From Streptacidiphilus sp. ASG 303 (GTDB taxonomy: Bacteria; Actinomycetota; Actinomycetes; Streptomycetales; Streptomycetaceae): DNA of 64,000 nucleotides. The stretch covers positions 310,001 to 374,000 of the forward strand of contig NZ_JAJLRA010000005.1 in the NCBI RefSeq assembly GCF_020991365.1. Reading direction: 5' to 3'. Position numbers and translations under genes: made by a program. Shown one piece after another: positions 8,074 through 16,063 of the stretch (the stretch's first letter is position 1; each line of letters starts with the position of its first letter). A model generated the notes under the pieces. That model was not told the DNA's origin. It did no database searches and saw only the letters and a program-made list of their open reading frames with translations.

Positions 8074-8763
8074 GACGCCGTCCTCTGCGTCGACCGCACC
8101 GGCATCCCCTGGCGCCACCTGCCCCACGACTACCCGCCGTGGGAGACCGTCTGCGCACTCCTTCGCCCGCTGGCAGAAGGAGGGGGTGTTCGAGCAGCCA
8201 GGCGGTCTCCTGCGGCGCCTGGTCCGCACGTCCGAAGGCCGCAACCCGGAGCCGACGGCCTGCATCGTCGACTCCCACAGCGTGAAGACCTCCACGAACG
8301 TCCCCGCCGCCGGCCCCGGCGTCGACGTCGGAAAGAAGATCGTGGGCCGGAAACGCAACATCATGGTCGACACACCCGGCCTGCTGCCGGCGGTGCTGGT
8401 CACCGCCGCCGGCATCCAGGCGCCGCCGGCCGAGAGATGCTGACCACGGTCGCCACCGAGCACCCGACCGTCCACAAAGCCCGGGCCGACACGGGCTACA
8501 AGAACGTCGTCGTCGAACACGGCGCCACTCCGGGCATCGACGTGGAGGTCGTCCGCCGCGACCCTGCCATCAGGGGATTCGTCATCCAGCCCCGCAGATG
8601 GGTGGTCGAGCGGACCTTCGGCCGGCTCATGCACCACCGGTGCCTGACCCGTGACCACGAAGCCCTCCCGGCCCGCCCCGAAGCCGTGATCCACATGTCG
8701 ATGATCAACGTCATGACCCGCCGCCCCACCGGCGAAACCACTCCCGCCTGGCGCGGAGCCTGA
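8074..8763 (+). pseudogene. Frameshifted IS5-family transposase
   Basis: Three frame segments reconstruct one transposase. VDRTGIPWRHLPHDYPPWETV is in frame from 8074. FARWQKEGVFEQPGG...DSHSVKTSTNVPA...GKKIVGRKRNIMVDT is shifted and runs to 8443. TVHKARADTGYKN...RRWVVERTFGRLMHHR is back in the first frame and runs to 8763. Frameshifts lie near 8155-8185 and 8435-8445. The N-terminal 30-40 residues and left end are missing. The DSHSVKT aspartate, the ADTGY aspartate and the WVVERTFG glutamate of the DDE triad survive. It is not related closely to the other transposase fragment at 2772-3127. Confidence 0.85.
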
Positions 8764-8770
8764 CCACAGA

Positions 8771-8786
8771 AGTCTGGAACGAAACG
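8771..8786 (+). repeat. Likely right inverted repeat of the degraded IS
   Basis: TCTGGAACGAAACGCC lies 7 nt after the transposase stop and resembles IS5-type terminal repeats. The matching left end is not visible, consistent with the truncated 5' part. Confidence 0.4.
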
Positions 8787-8831
8787 CCCGGTCAAGCGGG
8801 TGTCGCAGGTTCGAATCCTGCCGGGACACCA
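8787..8831 (+). pseudogene. tRNA-like 3' fragment next to IS end
   Basis: GTGTCGCAGG-TTCGAAT-CCTGC forms a perfect T-arm, followed by CGGGACACCA, an acceptor 3' strand with CCA. CCCG/CGGG just before could be a variable arm, but no D-arm, anticodon arm or acceptor 5' strand precedes it because the IS end does. It is either a tRNA gene destroyed by the IS or an attachment-site scar of a lost element. The tRNA identity is not clear. Confidence 0.55.
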
Positions 8832-8836
8832 GGGCG

Positions 8837-8868
8837 AGGGCCCCGGACCGATCATGGTCCGGGGCCCT
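8837..8868. terminator. 13-bp perfect hairpin
   Basis: AGGGCCCCGGACC (8837-8849) pairs with 8856-8868 around a 6-nt loop. It sits where a tRNA terminator would be and also lies downstream of the VOC gene transcribed from the right. Confidence 0.6.
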
Positions 8869-9034
8869 CAGGTGGTGGGGCTGGCGTCGACGACCGCTTT
8901 GACAGTGGCACAACGGGCGGGATTGCCCGTGGGTCGCAGCCGAGGATCCGTCCCGGCCGGTCGGCTGCCCACCGACGCAGGTGTACGCCCCGCGCACACC
9001 GCACCACCCACCACGTGCCTTGCGCGGCGGTGGG

Positions 9035-9505
9035 TCAGGCCCGGGCGTCGGCGTCCTGCACGGAGGCCGCAAACGCCTCGGGGCCCTGCTCCGCCGCCGC
9101 CGGGTCCATCCACATGACCTGCCAGCCGTGGCCGTCGAGGTCGTAGAAGCTGCGTGAGTACATGAAGCCGTGGTCCTCGGCGCCATCCGCCTCGGACCCG
9201 CCCGCCGCGAGTGCAGCGGCGCTGACCGCGTCGACCTCGTCGCGGGACGACACGCTGAAGCAGTACAGCGCCAGCGTGTGCGTGGTGGGATCGGCCGTCG
9301 GCAGTTTTGCGAACTCCGCGAACTTCTCGCGGGTGAGCAACATGACGAAGGCGTGCTCGCCGACCAGCATGCAGGCGGCGGTCTCGTCGGTGAACTTCGG
9401 GTTGAAGCCAAATCCGAGATTCGCGAAGAACCCCTTGCTGCGCTCGAGGTCCGCCACAGGGATGTTCACGAACAGGCTGCGGCCGGGATGTGCGGACGTG
9501 GTCAT
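9035..9505 (-). CDS. VOC-superfamily (glyoxalase-like) protein
   Basis: This 156-aa protein has the paired beta-alpha-beta-beta-beta repeats of the vicinal oxygen chelate fold. The first begins LFVNIPVADLERSKGFFANLGF with CMLVGEHAFVMLL. The second has YSRSFYDLDGHGWQVMWMDP, whose DLDGH-x-W is the typical second metal/substrate strand. The length and the GFGFNPKF segment fit the 'lactoylglutathione lyase-like' subgroup found widely in Streptomyces; the substrate is unknown. The ATG at 9505 overlaps no other gene. It stands alone in an island between mobile remnants. Confidence 0.85.
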   Translation of the reverse strand: MTTSAHPGRSLFVNIPVADLERSKGFFANLGFGFNPKFTDETAACMLVGEHAFVMLLTREKFAEFAKLPTADPTTHTLALYCFSVSSRDEVDAVSAAALAAGGSEADGAEDHGFMYSRSFYDLDGHGWQVMWMDPAAAEQGPEAFAASVQDADARA

Positions 9506-9970
9506 GATGAGTCTCCGGTCAGTGGCTCGACGGCGTACGTCCTGGTGGACCGGCCCGGCCGGCGAAACTCATCGGTGGCTCGTCGCCGGCCACCCGGGCA
9601 GCAGACGCCTTCGCTGAAATGTCTTCGCCCCCCCGCGTCGAGTTGACCCCCAGGGCAGGACACCCGGCCACCGGCCCGGCCGGGTGTCCGACTGCGTGGC
9701 GACGCCGACGAACAGAGGCGGACGAGTACGGACGTCTGCGGACCGTCAGCGCGGGTGAGCGGCACACCAGCCCAAGGCCGGGCCACCACCCGAGTTGCTT
9801 CGGGACGAAGAGGGCTCGTGCCCGCCGCGTGCCCGTTCCTGCGGGGCGTGCCGGGGAGTCGATCGACGGCCGGCGCCCGGCCGCAGGACGGCCGGACCGG
9901 CCCCGGAGGCCGGCCGGGGAGCGCTGTCGCGCCTGCCGTTGCGCCGCCGGGGCGAGTACGATCCGCGGGC
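9506..9970. repeat. Noncoding region with att-flanking module, copy B
   Basis: A 12-bp hairpin (9658-9669/9678-9689) is followed at 9684-9856 by a diverged copy of the block at 5694-5880. Shared words are ACTGCGTG, GACGTCTGCGGACCGTC, CGGGACGAAGAGG and GTGCCCGTTCCTGCGGGGCG. No tRNA 3' half follows, so this is an arm-region copy without a recognisable core att. The last 100 nt hold the promoter region of the ECF41 gene. Confidence 0.6.
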
Positions 9971-10915
9971 ATGGCCCTGAGCATGAGCGACGTGGACCGG
10001 TTCGAGGCAGCCAGGCCCCGGCTGGAGGCCCTCGCCTACCGCCTGCTCGGCTCGGCGGGCGAGGCGGAGGACGCCGTGCAGGAGACGTTCCTGCGCTGGC
10101 AGGCGACCGACGTCGAGCGCATCGAGGTGCCCGAGGCCTGGCTGACGAAGGTCCTCACCAACCTCTGCCTCAACCAGCTCACCTCGGCACGCGCCCGGCG
10201 TGAGACGTACGTGGGGAGGTGGCTCCCCGAGCCGCTGCTCGCGGGGGACCCGATGCTCGGCCCGGCCGACACCGCGGAGCAGCGCGAGTCGGTGTCGTAC
10301 GCCGTCCTCGTCCTGCTGGAGCGCCTGTCGCCCAACGAGCGGGCGGTGTACGTGCTGCGCGAGGCGTTCGACTACCCGCACCGGGAGATCGCCGGGATCC
10401 TGGACCTCACCGAGGCCGCCAGCCAGCAGATCTACCACCGGGCCAAGAAGCACGTCGCGGGCGGCAAGGCGCGCACCGAGATCGACGGGGCCACCGCCCG
10501 CAGGATCGTCGAGGAGTTCCTGGCCGCGGCGACCAGCGGCCGTACCGAACCCCTCGTACGCCTGCTCACCCAGGACGCCGTCTCGGTCGGCGACGGCGGC
10601 GGGAAGGTCCCGGCCCGCGCGAAGGCGTTCGAGGGCGCGCTCGCGGTCGCCCGGTTCCTGCGCGGCCTGTTCAAGCCCAGCGAGGCCAAGCGGGCCTACG
10701 TCGGCGGCGCGCCGGAGATCCACGCCACGACCGCCAACGGCGGGCCCGCCGTCGTCGCGGTCGTGGACGGCCGGGTCGTCGGGATCACGTGCCTGGAGGT
10801 CACCGCGGAGGGCATCGCCGCGGTCCGCAGCCAGGTCAACCCCGACAAGCTCGTCCGCGCGACCGGGCGGTGGGCCGCCGCGGGCCACCGGGAAGCCCCG
10901 CTCCACACCCTCTGA
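9971..10915 (+). CDS. ECF41-type RNA polymerase sigma factor
   Basis: This 314-aa protein has sigma region 2 (residues 8-75, LEALAYRLLGSAGEAEDAVQET) and region 4 (110-165, RLSPNERAVYVLREAFDYPHREIAGILDLTEAASQQIYHRAKKHV). A SnoaL-like C-terminal domain follows. The ECF41 hallmarks are visible: GRWLPEPLL in the linker, DGGGK, and the terminal NPDKL. In this group the C-terminal domain controls activity in place of an anti-sigma factor. The ATG at 9971 is used; a longer upstream frame only reads the repeat module. It precedes a flavin oxidoreductase gene, the typical ECF41 partner class. Confidence 0.93.
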   Translation: MALSMSDVDRFEAARPRLEALAYRLLGSAGEAEDAVQETFLRWQATDVERIEVPEAWLTKVLTNLCLNQLTSARARRETYVGRWLPEPLLAGDPMLGPADTAEQRESVSYAVLVLLERLSPNERAVYVLREAFDYPHREIAGILDLTEAASQQIYHRAKKHVAGGKARTEIDGATARRIVEEFLAAATSGRTEPLVRLLTQDAVSVGDGGGKVPARAKAFEGALAVARFLRGLFKPSEAKRAYVGGAPEIHATTANGGPAVVAVVDGRVVGITCLEVTAEGIAAVRSQVNPDKLVRATGRWAAAGHREAPLHTL

Positions 10916-10966
10916 GCCCTCCGGTCCGGCACGACGCACGCTGTGACGTGCTTCACATCCCGACCC

Positions 10967-10995
10967 TGTCAGGAAACGCCGGGCTGCCCGGTTCA
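10967..10995 (+). promoter_or_regulatory. Possible ECF41 promoter upstream of the oxidoreductase
   Basis: TGTCAGG matches the first part of the TGTCACA-like -35 reported for ECF41 promoters. About 17 nt later stands CGGTTC rather than the expected CGTC, so the match is partial. It lies 55-80 nt upstream of the oxidoreductase ATG. Confidence 0.25.
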
Positions 10996-11049
10996 AGGGG
11001 CGAACCCGCGCACGACAACGGCGGACCCCGCGCAGACAGGAGCAGGCCC

Positions 11050-12255
11050 ATGCAGCACCGCATCGTCGTCCTCGGAGCCGGCTACACCGGAGCGGTCGCC
11101 GCCGGCCGCCTCGCCAGGCGCCTGCACCGCGAGGACGTCGCCATCACCCTCGTCAACCCCGAGCCCGACTTCGTCGAGCGTGTCCGGCTGCACCAGCTCG
11201 CGGCCGGCCAGGACCTCGCGCCCCGGCCGTTCGGCGAGATGTTCGCGGGCACGGGCGTGGAACTGAGGCTCGCGAAGGTCACCGCTGTGGACGTGGACCG
11301 CAGGACGGTGGCGATCACCGCCGTGGACGGCCCCGCGCAGGAGGAACTCGCGTACGACACGCTGGTGTACGCCCTCGGCAGCGGCTGGAACGACGGGGGC
11401 GTGCCCGGCGCCGCCGACCACGCCCACGAGGTCTCCAGCCGCGCCGGAGCCCTCCGCCTGCGCGAGCGCCTGGCCGCCCTGGACGCCGGCCGGCCCGTGG
11501 TCGTGGTCGGCGGCGGCCTGACCGGCCTGGAGGCCGCGACCGAGATCGCCGAGGCGCGCCCGGACCTCGACGTCGCCCTGGCGGCTCGCGGCGGCCTCGG
11601 GGACTGGCTCTCGGAGAAGGGCCGCGCCCACCTGCGGAAGGTGGTGGACAGGCTCGGCATCGAGGTCCACGAGCACACGGCGGTCACCGCCGTGGGGGCG
11701 GACGGCTTGACGGCGTCCGACGGCAGGACCATCCCCGCCGAGGTCACCGTCTGGACCGCCGGCTTCGCCGTCCACCCGATCGCCCGCGCCACCGCCCTGG
11801 AGCTCGCCCCCGGCGGCCGGATCGTGGTCGACTCCACGATGCGCTCGGTCTCCCACCCGGAGGTGTACGCCGTGGGCGACGCGGCGATGGCGGTCGGCCC
11901 GGGCGGAAAGCCCCTCCGCATGTCGTGCGCCTCGGGCGTTCCCATGGCCTGGCAGGCCGCCGACGCCATCGCCGCCCGCCTCACCGGCACCGAGGTCCCC
12001 GGCGTCACCATCCGCTACTTCCAGCAGTGCGTCTCCCTCGGCCGCAAGGAGGGTCTGATCCAGTTCGTCACCGCCGACGACCGAGCGGTCGACCGCGCCC
12101 TCACGGGCCGCGTGGCCGCCCTCTACAAGGAACTGATCTGCAGGAGCGCGGCCTGGGGCGTCGCCAACCCGACCCTGGGCGTCCCGTCCCGGCGCCGGCG
12201 TGTCGTGGGGCAGGAGAACCGCAGCCGTGCACGGCGCGAGGCGACCGCGGCCTGA
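11050..12255 (+). CDS. NAD(P)/FAD-dependent oxidoreductase (NDH-2-like)
   Basis: This 401-aa flavoprotein has an N-terminal FAD-binding motif VVLGAGYTGAVAAGRLA (residues 5-21). A second Rossmann motif VVVVGGGLTGLEAATEIAEA follows (about 155-175), then TVWTAGF and the FAD-ring contact VYAVGDAAMA. It would oxidise NAD(P)H and pass electrons to a quinone or small acceptor. The family also includes carotenoid and disulfide-type enzymes, so the substrate is open. AGACAGGAG precedes the ATG at 11050. It follows the ECF41 gene by 134 nt in the same direction, and oxidoreductases of this type are established ECF41 targets. Confidence 0.88.
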   Translation: MQHRIVVLGAGYTGAVAAGRLARRLHREDVAITLVNPEPDFVERVRLHQLAAGQDLAPRPFGEMFAGTGVELRLAKVTAVDVDRRTVAITAVDGPAQEELAYDTLVYALGSGWNDGGVPGAADHAHEVSSRAGALRLRERLAALDAGRPVVVVGGGLTGLEAATEIAEARPDLDVALAARGGLGDWLSEKGRAHLRKVVDRLGIEVHEHTAVTAVGADGLTASDGRTIPAEVTVWTAGFAVHPIARATALELAPGGRIVVDSTMRSVSHPEVYAVGDAAMAVGPGGKPLRMSCASGVPMAWQAADAIAARLTGTEVPGVTIRYFQQCVSLGRKEGLIQFVTADDRAVDRALTGRVAALYKELICRSAAWGVANPTLGVPSRRRRVVGQENRSRARREATAA

Positions 12256-12749
12256 CCCCGCCCCACCGGGGGGTAACCCGCCCCATGGGGGATCAGAGGG
12301 GGGTGCGCCGCCTTCGGGGCGAAGCGTCGGCACAGCGTCTGCCGTCCGGCGGCGAAGGGCGGCGGCCATGCCGTCCGGCAGTGGCCGTCAACACTCCTTC
12401 CACCACCTCTGAACTGCGCAGACGACCACGCCGACCACACTGCCCGCAATGCGGGACGAAGAGGCCCCGCGCCCGCCTCGCGCCCGTTCCTGCGGGGCGC
12501 GACGGGGGCTCACCGGGAACAGCGGCGCCGACCGCCCTGCTGCCCAGGTTGGGGACTCCGCCGTTCGACAGTGACCCGCATACGCCGTCCTCCGAACCGG
12601 CCACGCGGGATCGGCTCCCGTCACTCGCTCCGACAGCAGGACCCCGGGTCAGCAGGCGTTTCGCCGACGCGGGGCCCTGCGCAAGGCCGGGGCGGGGCCA
12701 CGGATCCGCGGGCACGGCCGCCGGCACCTTCGCCACCGCCGCAGCCTCG
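12256..12749 (+). repeat. Noncoding region with att-flanking module, copy C
   Basis: From about 12,447 the sequence follows the block before attR: GCGGGACGAAGAGG, CGCGCCCGTTCCTGCGGGGCG, GGGGGCTCACCGGGAACAGCGGCGCCGA, then CCCGCATACGCCGTC leading into the decayed att at 12,595-12,639. After it come GGGTCAGCAGGCGTTTCGCCGA and GGGGCCCTGCGC, matching 6010-6043. No gene is seen here. Confidence 0.65.
12595..12639 (+). other. Fossil att site C (degenerate tRNA-Gly 3' half)
   Basis: Aligned without gaps to the 45-bp att of element 1 it shows 7 differences, all but one of them transitions. The T-arm is mutated, so it cannot be a tRNA. It marks the right end of an earlier integration event at the same tRNA. 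Confidence 0.75.
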
Positions 12750-13453
12750 CGCCACCGGAAGGCCTGCGCCCGCGCCGGCCACCGGCTCGGCCCCCTGCGC
12801 AGACCCCTCCTGGTCACTCTGCCCGCCGCCCTCGCCGGAACCGGCTCTGCCGTCGGCATCCTCAACGTCCTGGTGGTCTCCTACGCCGAACACCGGTCGA
12901 CGCCGGGCGGAGGACCCGTCCTGCTCGCGCTGAACGCCGGCGGCCCGCTGATCGGCGTCCTGATCCACGGCGCCCGCAGCCGACCCGGCACGCCCGCCTG
13001 TTCGCCGTCGGCATGGTCACCGGCTACGGCCTTCCGACCCTGCTCCCGCCCCCCTGCATGCACGCCCCGACGCTGCTCACCGGAGTGTCCCCCGCTCCTC
13101 TCCTCACCGTCACGTTCCTGCTCGTCGGCAAGCCGGCTCCGCCGAGCACCGCGTCCGGGGCGTTCGCCCGGCTGGTCACCCTCTCCGCATCCGGGACATC
13201 GCTCGGCTCTGCCGTGGTCGGCACGGTGCTTCAGCACACGGGCCGGCATCGGGCGGCCGCTTGCAGTGTCCTGGGCGCCCTGGCCCTCGGCAGAAGGTGT
13301 CTCTCCACGGTGCACGCAGAACCGAGCGAAGCCCCCGGGGCCGCGCTCCCGGCCGACGCGCAGCGATGCGCCCCGGAGCCGTCGTCGGGCCGTGCGAGGC
13401 GGACCATGCCCAGATGCCGGGAGGTGACTGCCCTCCCCTCCGGCGTCCCGTGA
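12750..13453 (+). pseudogene. MFS transporter remnant (frameshifted)
   Basis: The first segment (LRRPLLVTLPAALAGTGSAVGILNVLVVSYAEHRS...PLIGVLIHGARS) and, after a frameshift near 12,985, MVTGYGLPTLLPPPCMHAPTLL...[40 protein letters not shown] together resemble the C-terminal half of a 12-TM major facilitator. The order of hydrophobic segments and the ASGAFARLVTLSASGTSLGSA loop fit Streptomyces drug-efflux-like MFS proteins. The N-terminal half is missing, and recognisable similarity ends near 13,300. It directly follows fossil att C, so it may be the broken edge of the preceding island. Confidence 0.6.
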
Positions 13454-13546
13454 CGTCCCCGGTGGCCGCCGACGACGGATGCGCGGACTTCCACGGGAAG
13501 AATGGGGTCGCACCGTCCTGCAGGAGGGGCGGTGCCGGACAGTCGT

Positions 13547-14053
13547 TCACTTGCGCGTCGGCAGCCCCCAGTGATCGAATTCATGCCTGAGCCGCACAGC
13601 CGCCTCCTTTCCCAGCGCCTTTCTTGTGATGAGGACGAAGTTGACCCGCCACGCATGGTGATGGCCCCTGCTGCTGCCCCTGCCGCGCGCCGGCTCGCGC
13701 AGCCCGCCTCCCGGCCCGACGTCAGGGGTCACGATGTGCGCCAGCTCATGAAGGCAGGCATGCTCGCATCTGGCGGCGTCCAACCGGTCATTCGCGCCGA
13801 TCTTCACCCTCCGCAGAGCGGCGTCGGCATGGCTGACCCCCCTGCCGCCCACCACGGTGATCGGCCGGGCGTGTGATGCGAATGCCGCGAGGAACCACTC
13901 CGCCTCCTGCAGGGAATGAATGTAGATTGCGCATCGGCGATGGCTGACCAAGCGACTTCTGTGCGTGAACAGTTCACGGGCCAGGTCGCTCGTCGGCAGG
14001 CCTGCCGCCCACTGCGCGTTGTACGCCGCTTGCTGTAGCCGTGTCGTTGTCAT
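13547..14053 (-). CDS. Putative zinc metallohydrolase (TIGR04338-like)
   Basis: This 168-aa protein has a thermolysin-type zinc motif, CLHELAHIV (HExxH), about residues 102-110. A histidine-rich stretch GHHHAWRVNFVLI follows about 20 residues later and could supply the third ligand. The N-terminal part (AAYNAQWAAG, LARELF, EAEWFLAAFASHARPITVVGGRG) resembles the actinobacterial TIGR04338 putative metallohydrolases from memory. The insertion GPGGGLREPARGRGSSRG between the motifs is unusual. The ATG at 14053 is the first in frame, though its ribosome-binding site is poor. It stands alone between a pseudogene and fossil att D. Confidence 0.65.
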   Translation of the reverse strand: MTTTRLQQAAYNAQWAAGLPTSDLARELFTHRSRLVSHRRCAIYIHSLQEAEWFLAAFASHARPITVVGGRGVSHADAALRRVKIGANDRLDAARCEHACLHELAHIVTPDVGPGGGLREPARGRGSSRGHHHAWRVNFVLITRKALGKEAAVRLRHEFDHWGLPTRK

Positions 14054-15140
14054 CCCTCGCCATCGAAGGTCTGGGCCCGCTCGCCCTGCAGCGTGCCGAA
14101 GGAGAGCAGGGCGCGGAGGCCGGGCTCAACCGCCGTGAGCGCCGTGGCCCTTCTTCTCGAACGACCCTCTCACCCTGCAACGGCTCCGCGACCGCAGAAC
14201 GTGAAAGTACGGGCGCACGACCGGAGTCGGTTCGGGTCGCGGCGACCTCCTCGCGCTGGATCAGTGAACCGTCAGGGACCGGTCGGGAGAAGCGCGGCGG
14301 GCCCGTGACTTCCACGGCTCTGACCAGCTCCGCCTCCTGCTCTGCAGCATCAGGCCCTTGCGGGTCATGCCCGTGGAATCCGTACAGCGCGCTGACGTCT
14401 GCGCCGACGTCACCGGGCTCCGGACGGCCTTCCTGGAGGGACCCGCAGAGCGCCCGCAGTGCGTCCTCCCCCAGGCCCGAGGGGTGAAAGGGCAGGGCGT
14501 ACGGCTGACATCAACGATCCGGAACGAGGGGGCGGCAACAGCGTCGGCTCGAGCGCCGGGCAGCCACGAGGGCCCGTTCCGGGAGGTCGTCCCAGAGCAC
14601 GATCGAACGTGTGGAGCGGGGGCCGCCGGACAGCTCGCATCAAGATGCTTGTGCCACACCCGTGCCAGGTCGGAGGGGGCTCCACAGGGAACCCCGGTGA
14701 CACGCGGCCAGGTCGGATGACGGCCCCGGGTCGGCGGTCCCCCAGGTCGGGCCCGATCTCCTGTCCCACCCTTCCGCACCGGCCACGCGGGCTCGGCTTC
14801 CTTCACCCGCTCCGGCGGAGGCCCGCGGCCCTGCCTGCACCTGCTCCCCGCCCGCACCAGGGGTGCTGCGACGGCCGGCGCCGGGCGACGGGGTGTCCCT
14901 CCGGCCCGGGACAGGGCGCCCCGGGCGGGCCCGCGGCCGCCGTCCGGGTGCGCGTGCGGCACGGGGGCGCCGGAGGGGGTGTCGAAGGGCCTCCCCCGGA
15001 CCGCCCGGGGGCGTCGCGGGGAACGGTGCCGACGGGGTGCCGTTGCGGTTTCCCGGGACGGCCGGACGCCGATAGCCTCACGGGTGTCGGACAGGTGTCC
15101 GACGGGTGGACGAGGGCTTCGGAGTCCGGAGGAGCGTGCC
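14054..15140. other. Gene-poor region with decayed sequences
   Basis: The minus strand at about 14,260-14,510 keeps an open, coding-like stretch without a start codon (YALPFHPSGLGEDALRAL...DVGADVSALYGFHGHDP). It is probably a decayed gene of unknown family. From 14,671 a weak copy (D) of the att-flanking module leads to a degenerate att at 14,777-14,820. The rest up to 15,140 is GC-rich with no convincing gene. The last part should carry the promoter of the gene at 15,141. Confidence 0.45.
14777..14820 (+). other. Fossil att site D (most degenerate)
   Basis: CACCGGCCACGCGGG, CTCGG and CACCCGCTCCGG align without gaps to the tRNA-Gly att over 38 positions, with 29 matches. Five of its changes are shared with copy C. 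A trailing GGCCCGCGGCCCTGCC echoes the att-linked terminator. Confidence 0.5.
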
Positions 15141-15956
15141 GTGCGTGCCCAGGAGCGGCTGGACGTGATCCAGCGCAGCGTGGTGCGGGAGATGGCCCGG
15201 TTCGGGCGGGAGTTCACGGTGGACGGCGCGGTGGTGCGCGGCCCCGGGACGACGGCGGTGGCGGTGCGGGAGCACCCGGACGCGGGCGGCGGCCATGTGG
15301 ACCTCGGGTTCGTGCTGCGTCTGGGCCGCGCCGACGTGCCGGTGCTGTGGGACTGCGCGGCGGGCCTCGGCAAGACCGAGGAGGAGAAGCTGGACAACGC
15401 GGTCCGCATGTGGGCGACGACCACTGCGGCCACGGTGGTGGAGCTCCTGGACCGGCGGGGCGAGCACGGCGACCACTACGGCCCGGACCGGCCGGGCGGC
15501 ATGCCGGGGTGGCACGCGGTGCAGGGCCCGGCGTGCGTGTTCGGCTTCGGCGCCGGGGAGTTGGCGGAGTGGCTGGGCGGCAACCACGTGCTCCCGGCGC
15601 TCGCGGCCGCGCTGGCGCCGGAGCTGGACCACCCGCTGGTCAACGGGGTGAAGCTGTTCCTGGGCGGCCGGACCGGCGACGACGTGGCCGAGGTGCGGGT
15701 CAACGGCGAGGTGTCGGAGGGCGCGTCGGCGGCGCTGCGGGCGCTGGACTGGCCGCGCGGCGAACGCCTCGCCTGGGCGCGGCTGTTCGTGCTGCTGCTG
15801 GCCGAGGGCGCGGACGCGGCGGACGTGCGCGCGGCCGAGCAGGAGGCCCCCGTGCCCGCGGGGCCGCCTCCCGTGGAGGACGTCGGGGTGCGGGCCGCCG
15901 CCGGGCGGCCCTCGGGGCTGCGGCGGTGGTGGGGGGCGCGGCGGGCCGGCCGGTAG
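15141..15956 (+). CDS. Conserved actinobacterial protein, possibly DUF6348
   Basis: This is a 271-aa soluble protein with no catalytic motif that I can name. Conserved-looking blocks are AVAVREHPDAGGGHVDLGFVL, VLWDCAAGLG, KLDNAVRMWATTTAATVVELL and GPACVFGFGAG. They resemble Streptomyces DUF6348-type proteins, recognised only loosely. The GTG at 15141 has GGAGGAG 7 nt upstream and is preferred over the longer open frame. The last 40 residues are basic and disordered. It marks the return to core-genome composition after the island. Confidence 0.7.
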   Translation: MRAQERLDVIQRSVVREMARFGREFTVDGAVVRGPGTTAVAVREHPDAGGGHVDLGFVLRLGRADVPVLWDCAAGLGKTEEEKLDNAVRMWATTTAATVVELLDRRGEHGDHYGPDRPGGMPGWHAVQGPACVFGFGAGELAEWLGGNHVLPALAAALAPELDHPLVNGVKLFLGGRTGDDVAEVRVNGEVSEGASAALRALDWPRGERLAWARLFVLLLAEGADAADVRAAEQEAPVPAGPPPVEDVGVRAAAGRPSGLRRWWGARRAGR

Positions 15957-16063
15957 GCGCGGGCCGGACCGGAGGCGGCCGGACGGAGCCGCCCGTCATC
16001 CCGCCAGCCCGCCGGTTCGCCGGCTCGCCGGCTCGCCGGCCTTCAGCCGTCAGCCTTCAGCCG
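15957..16063. repeat. Short GC-rich simple repeats
   Basis: GCCGG(T/C)TCGCCGG-type 8-bp units are repeated at 16,008-16,040, followed by two copies of TTCAGCCGTCAGC. They sit between two convergent genes. Confidence 0.6.

Noticed and set aside
14358..14720. Plus-strand open frame in the gene-poor region
   Set aside because: No conserved motif; the minus strand shows the more coding-like, though broken, reading.
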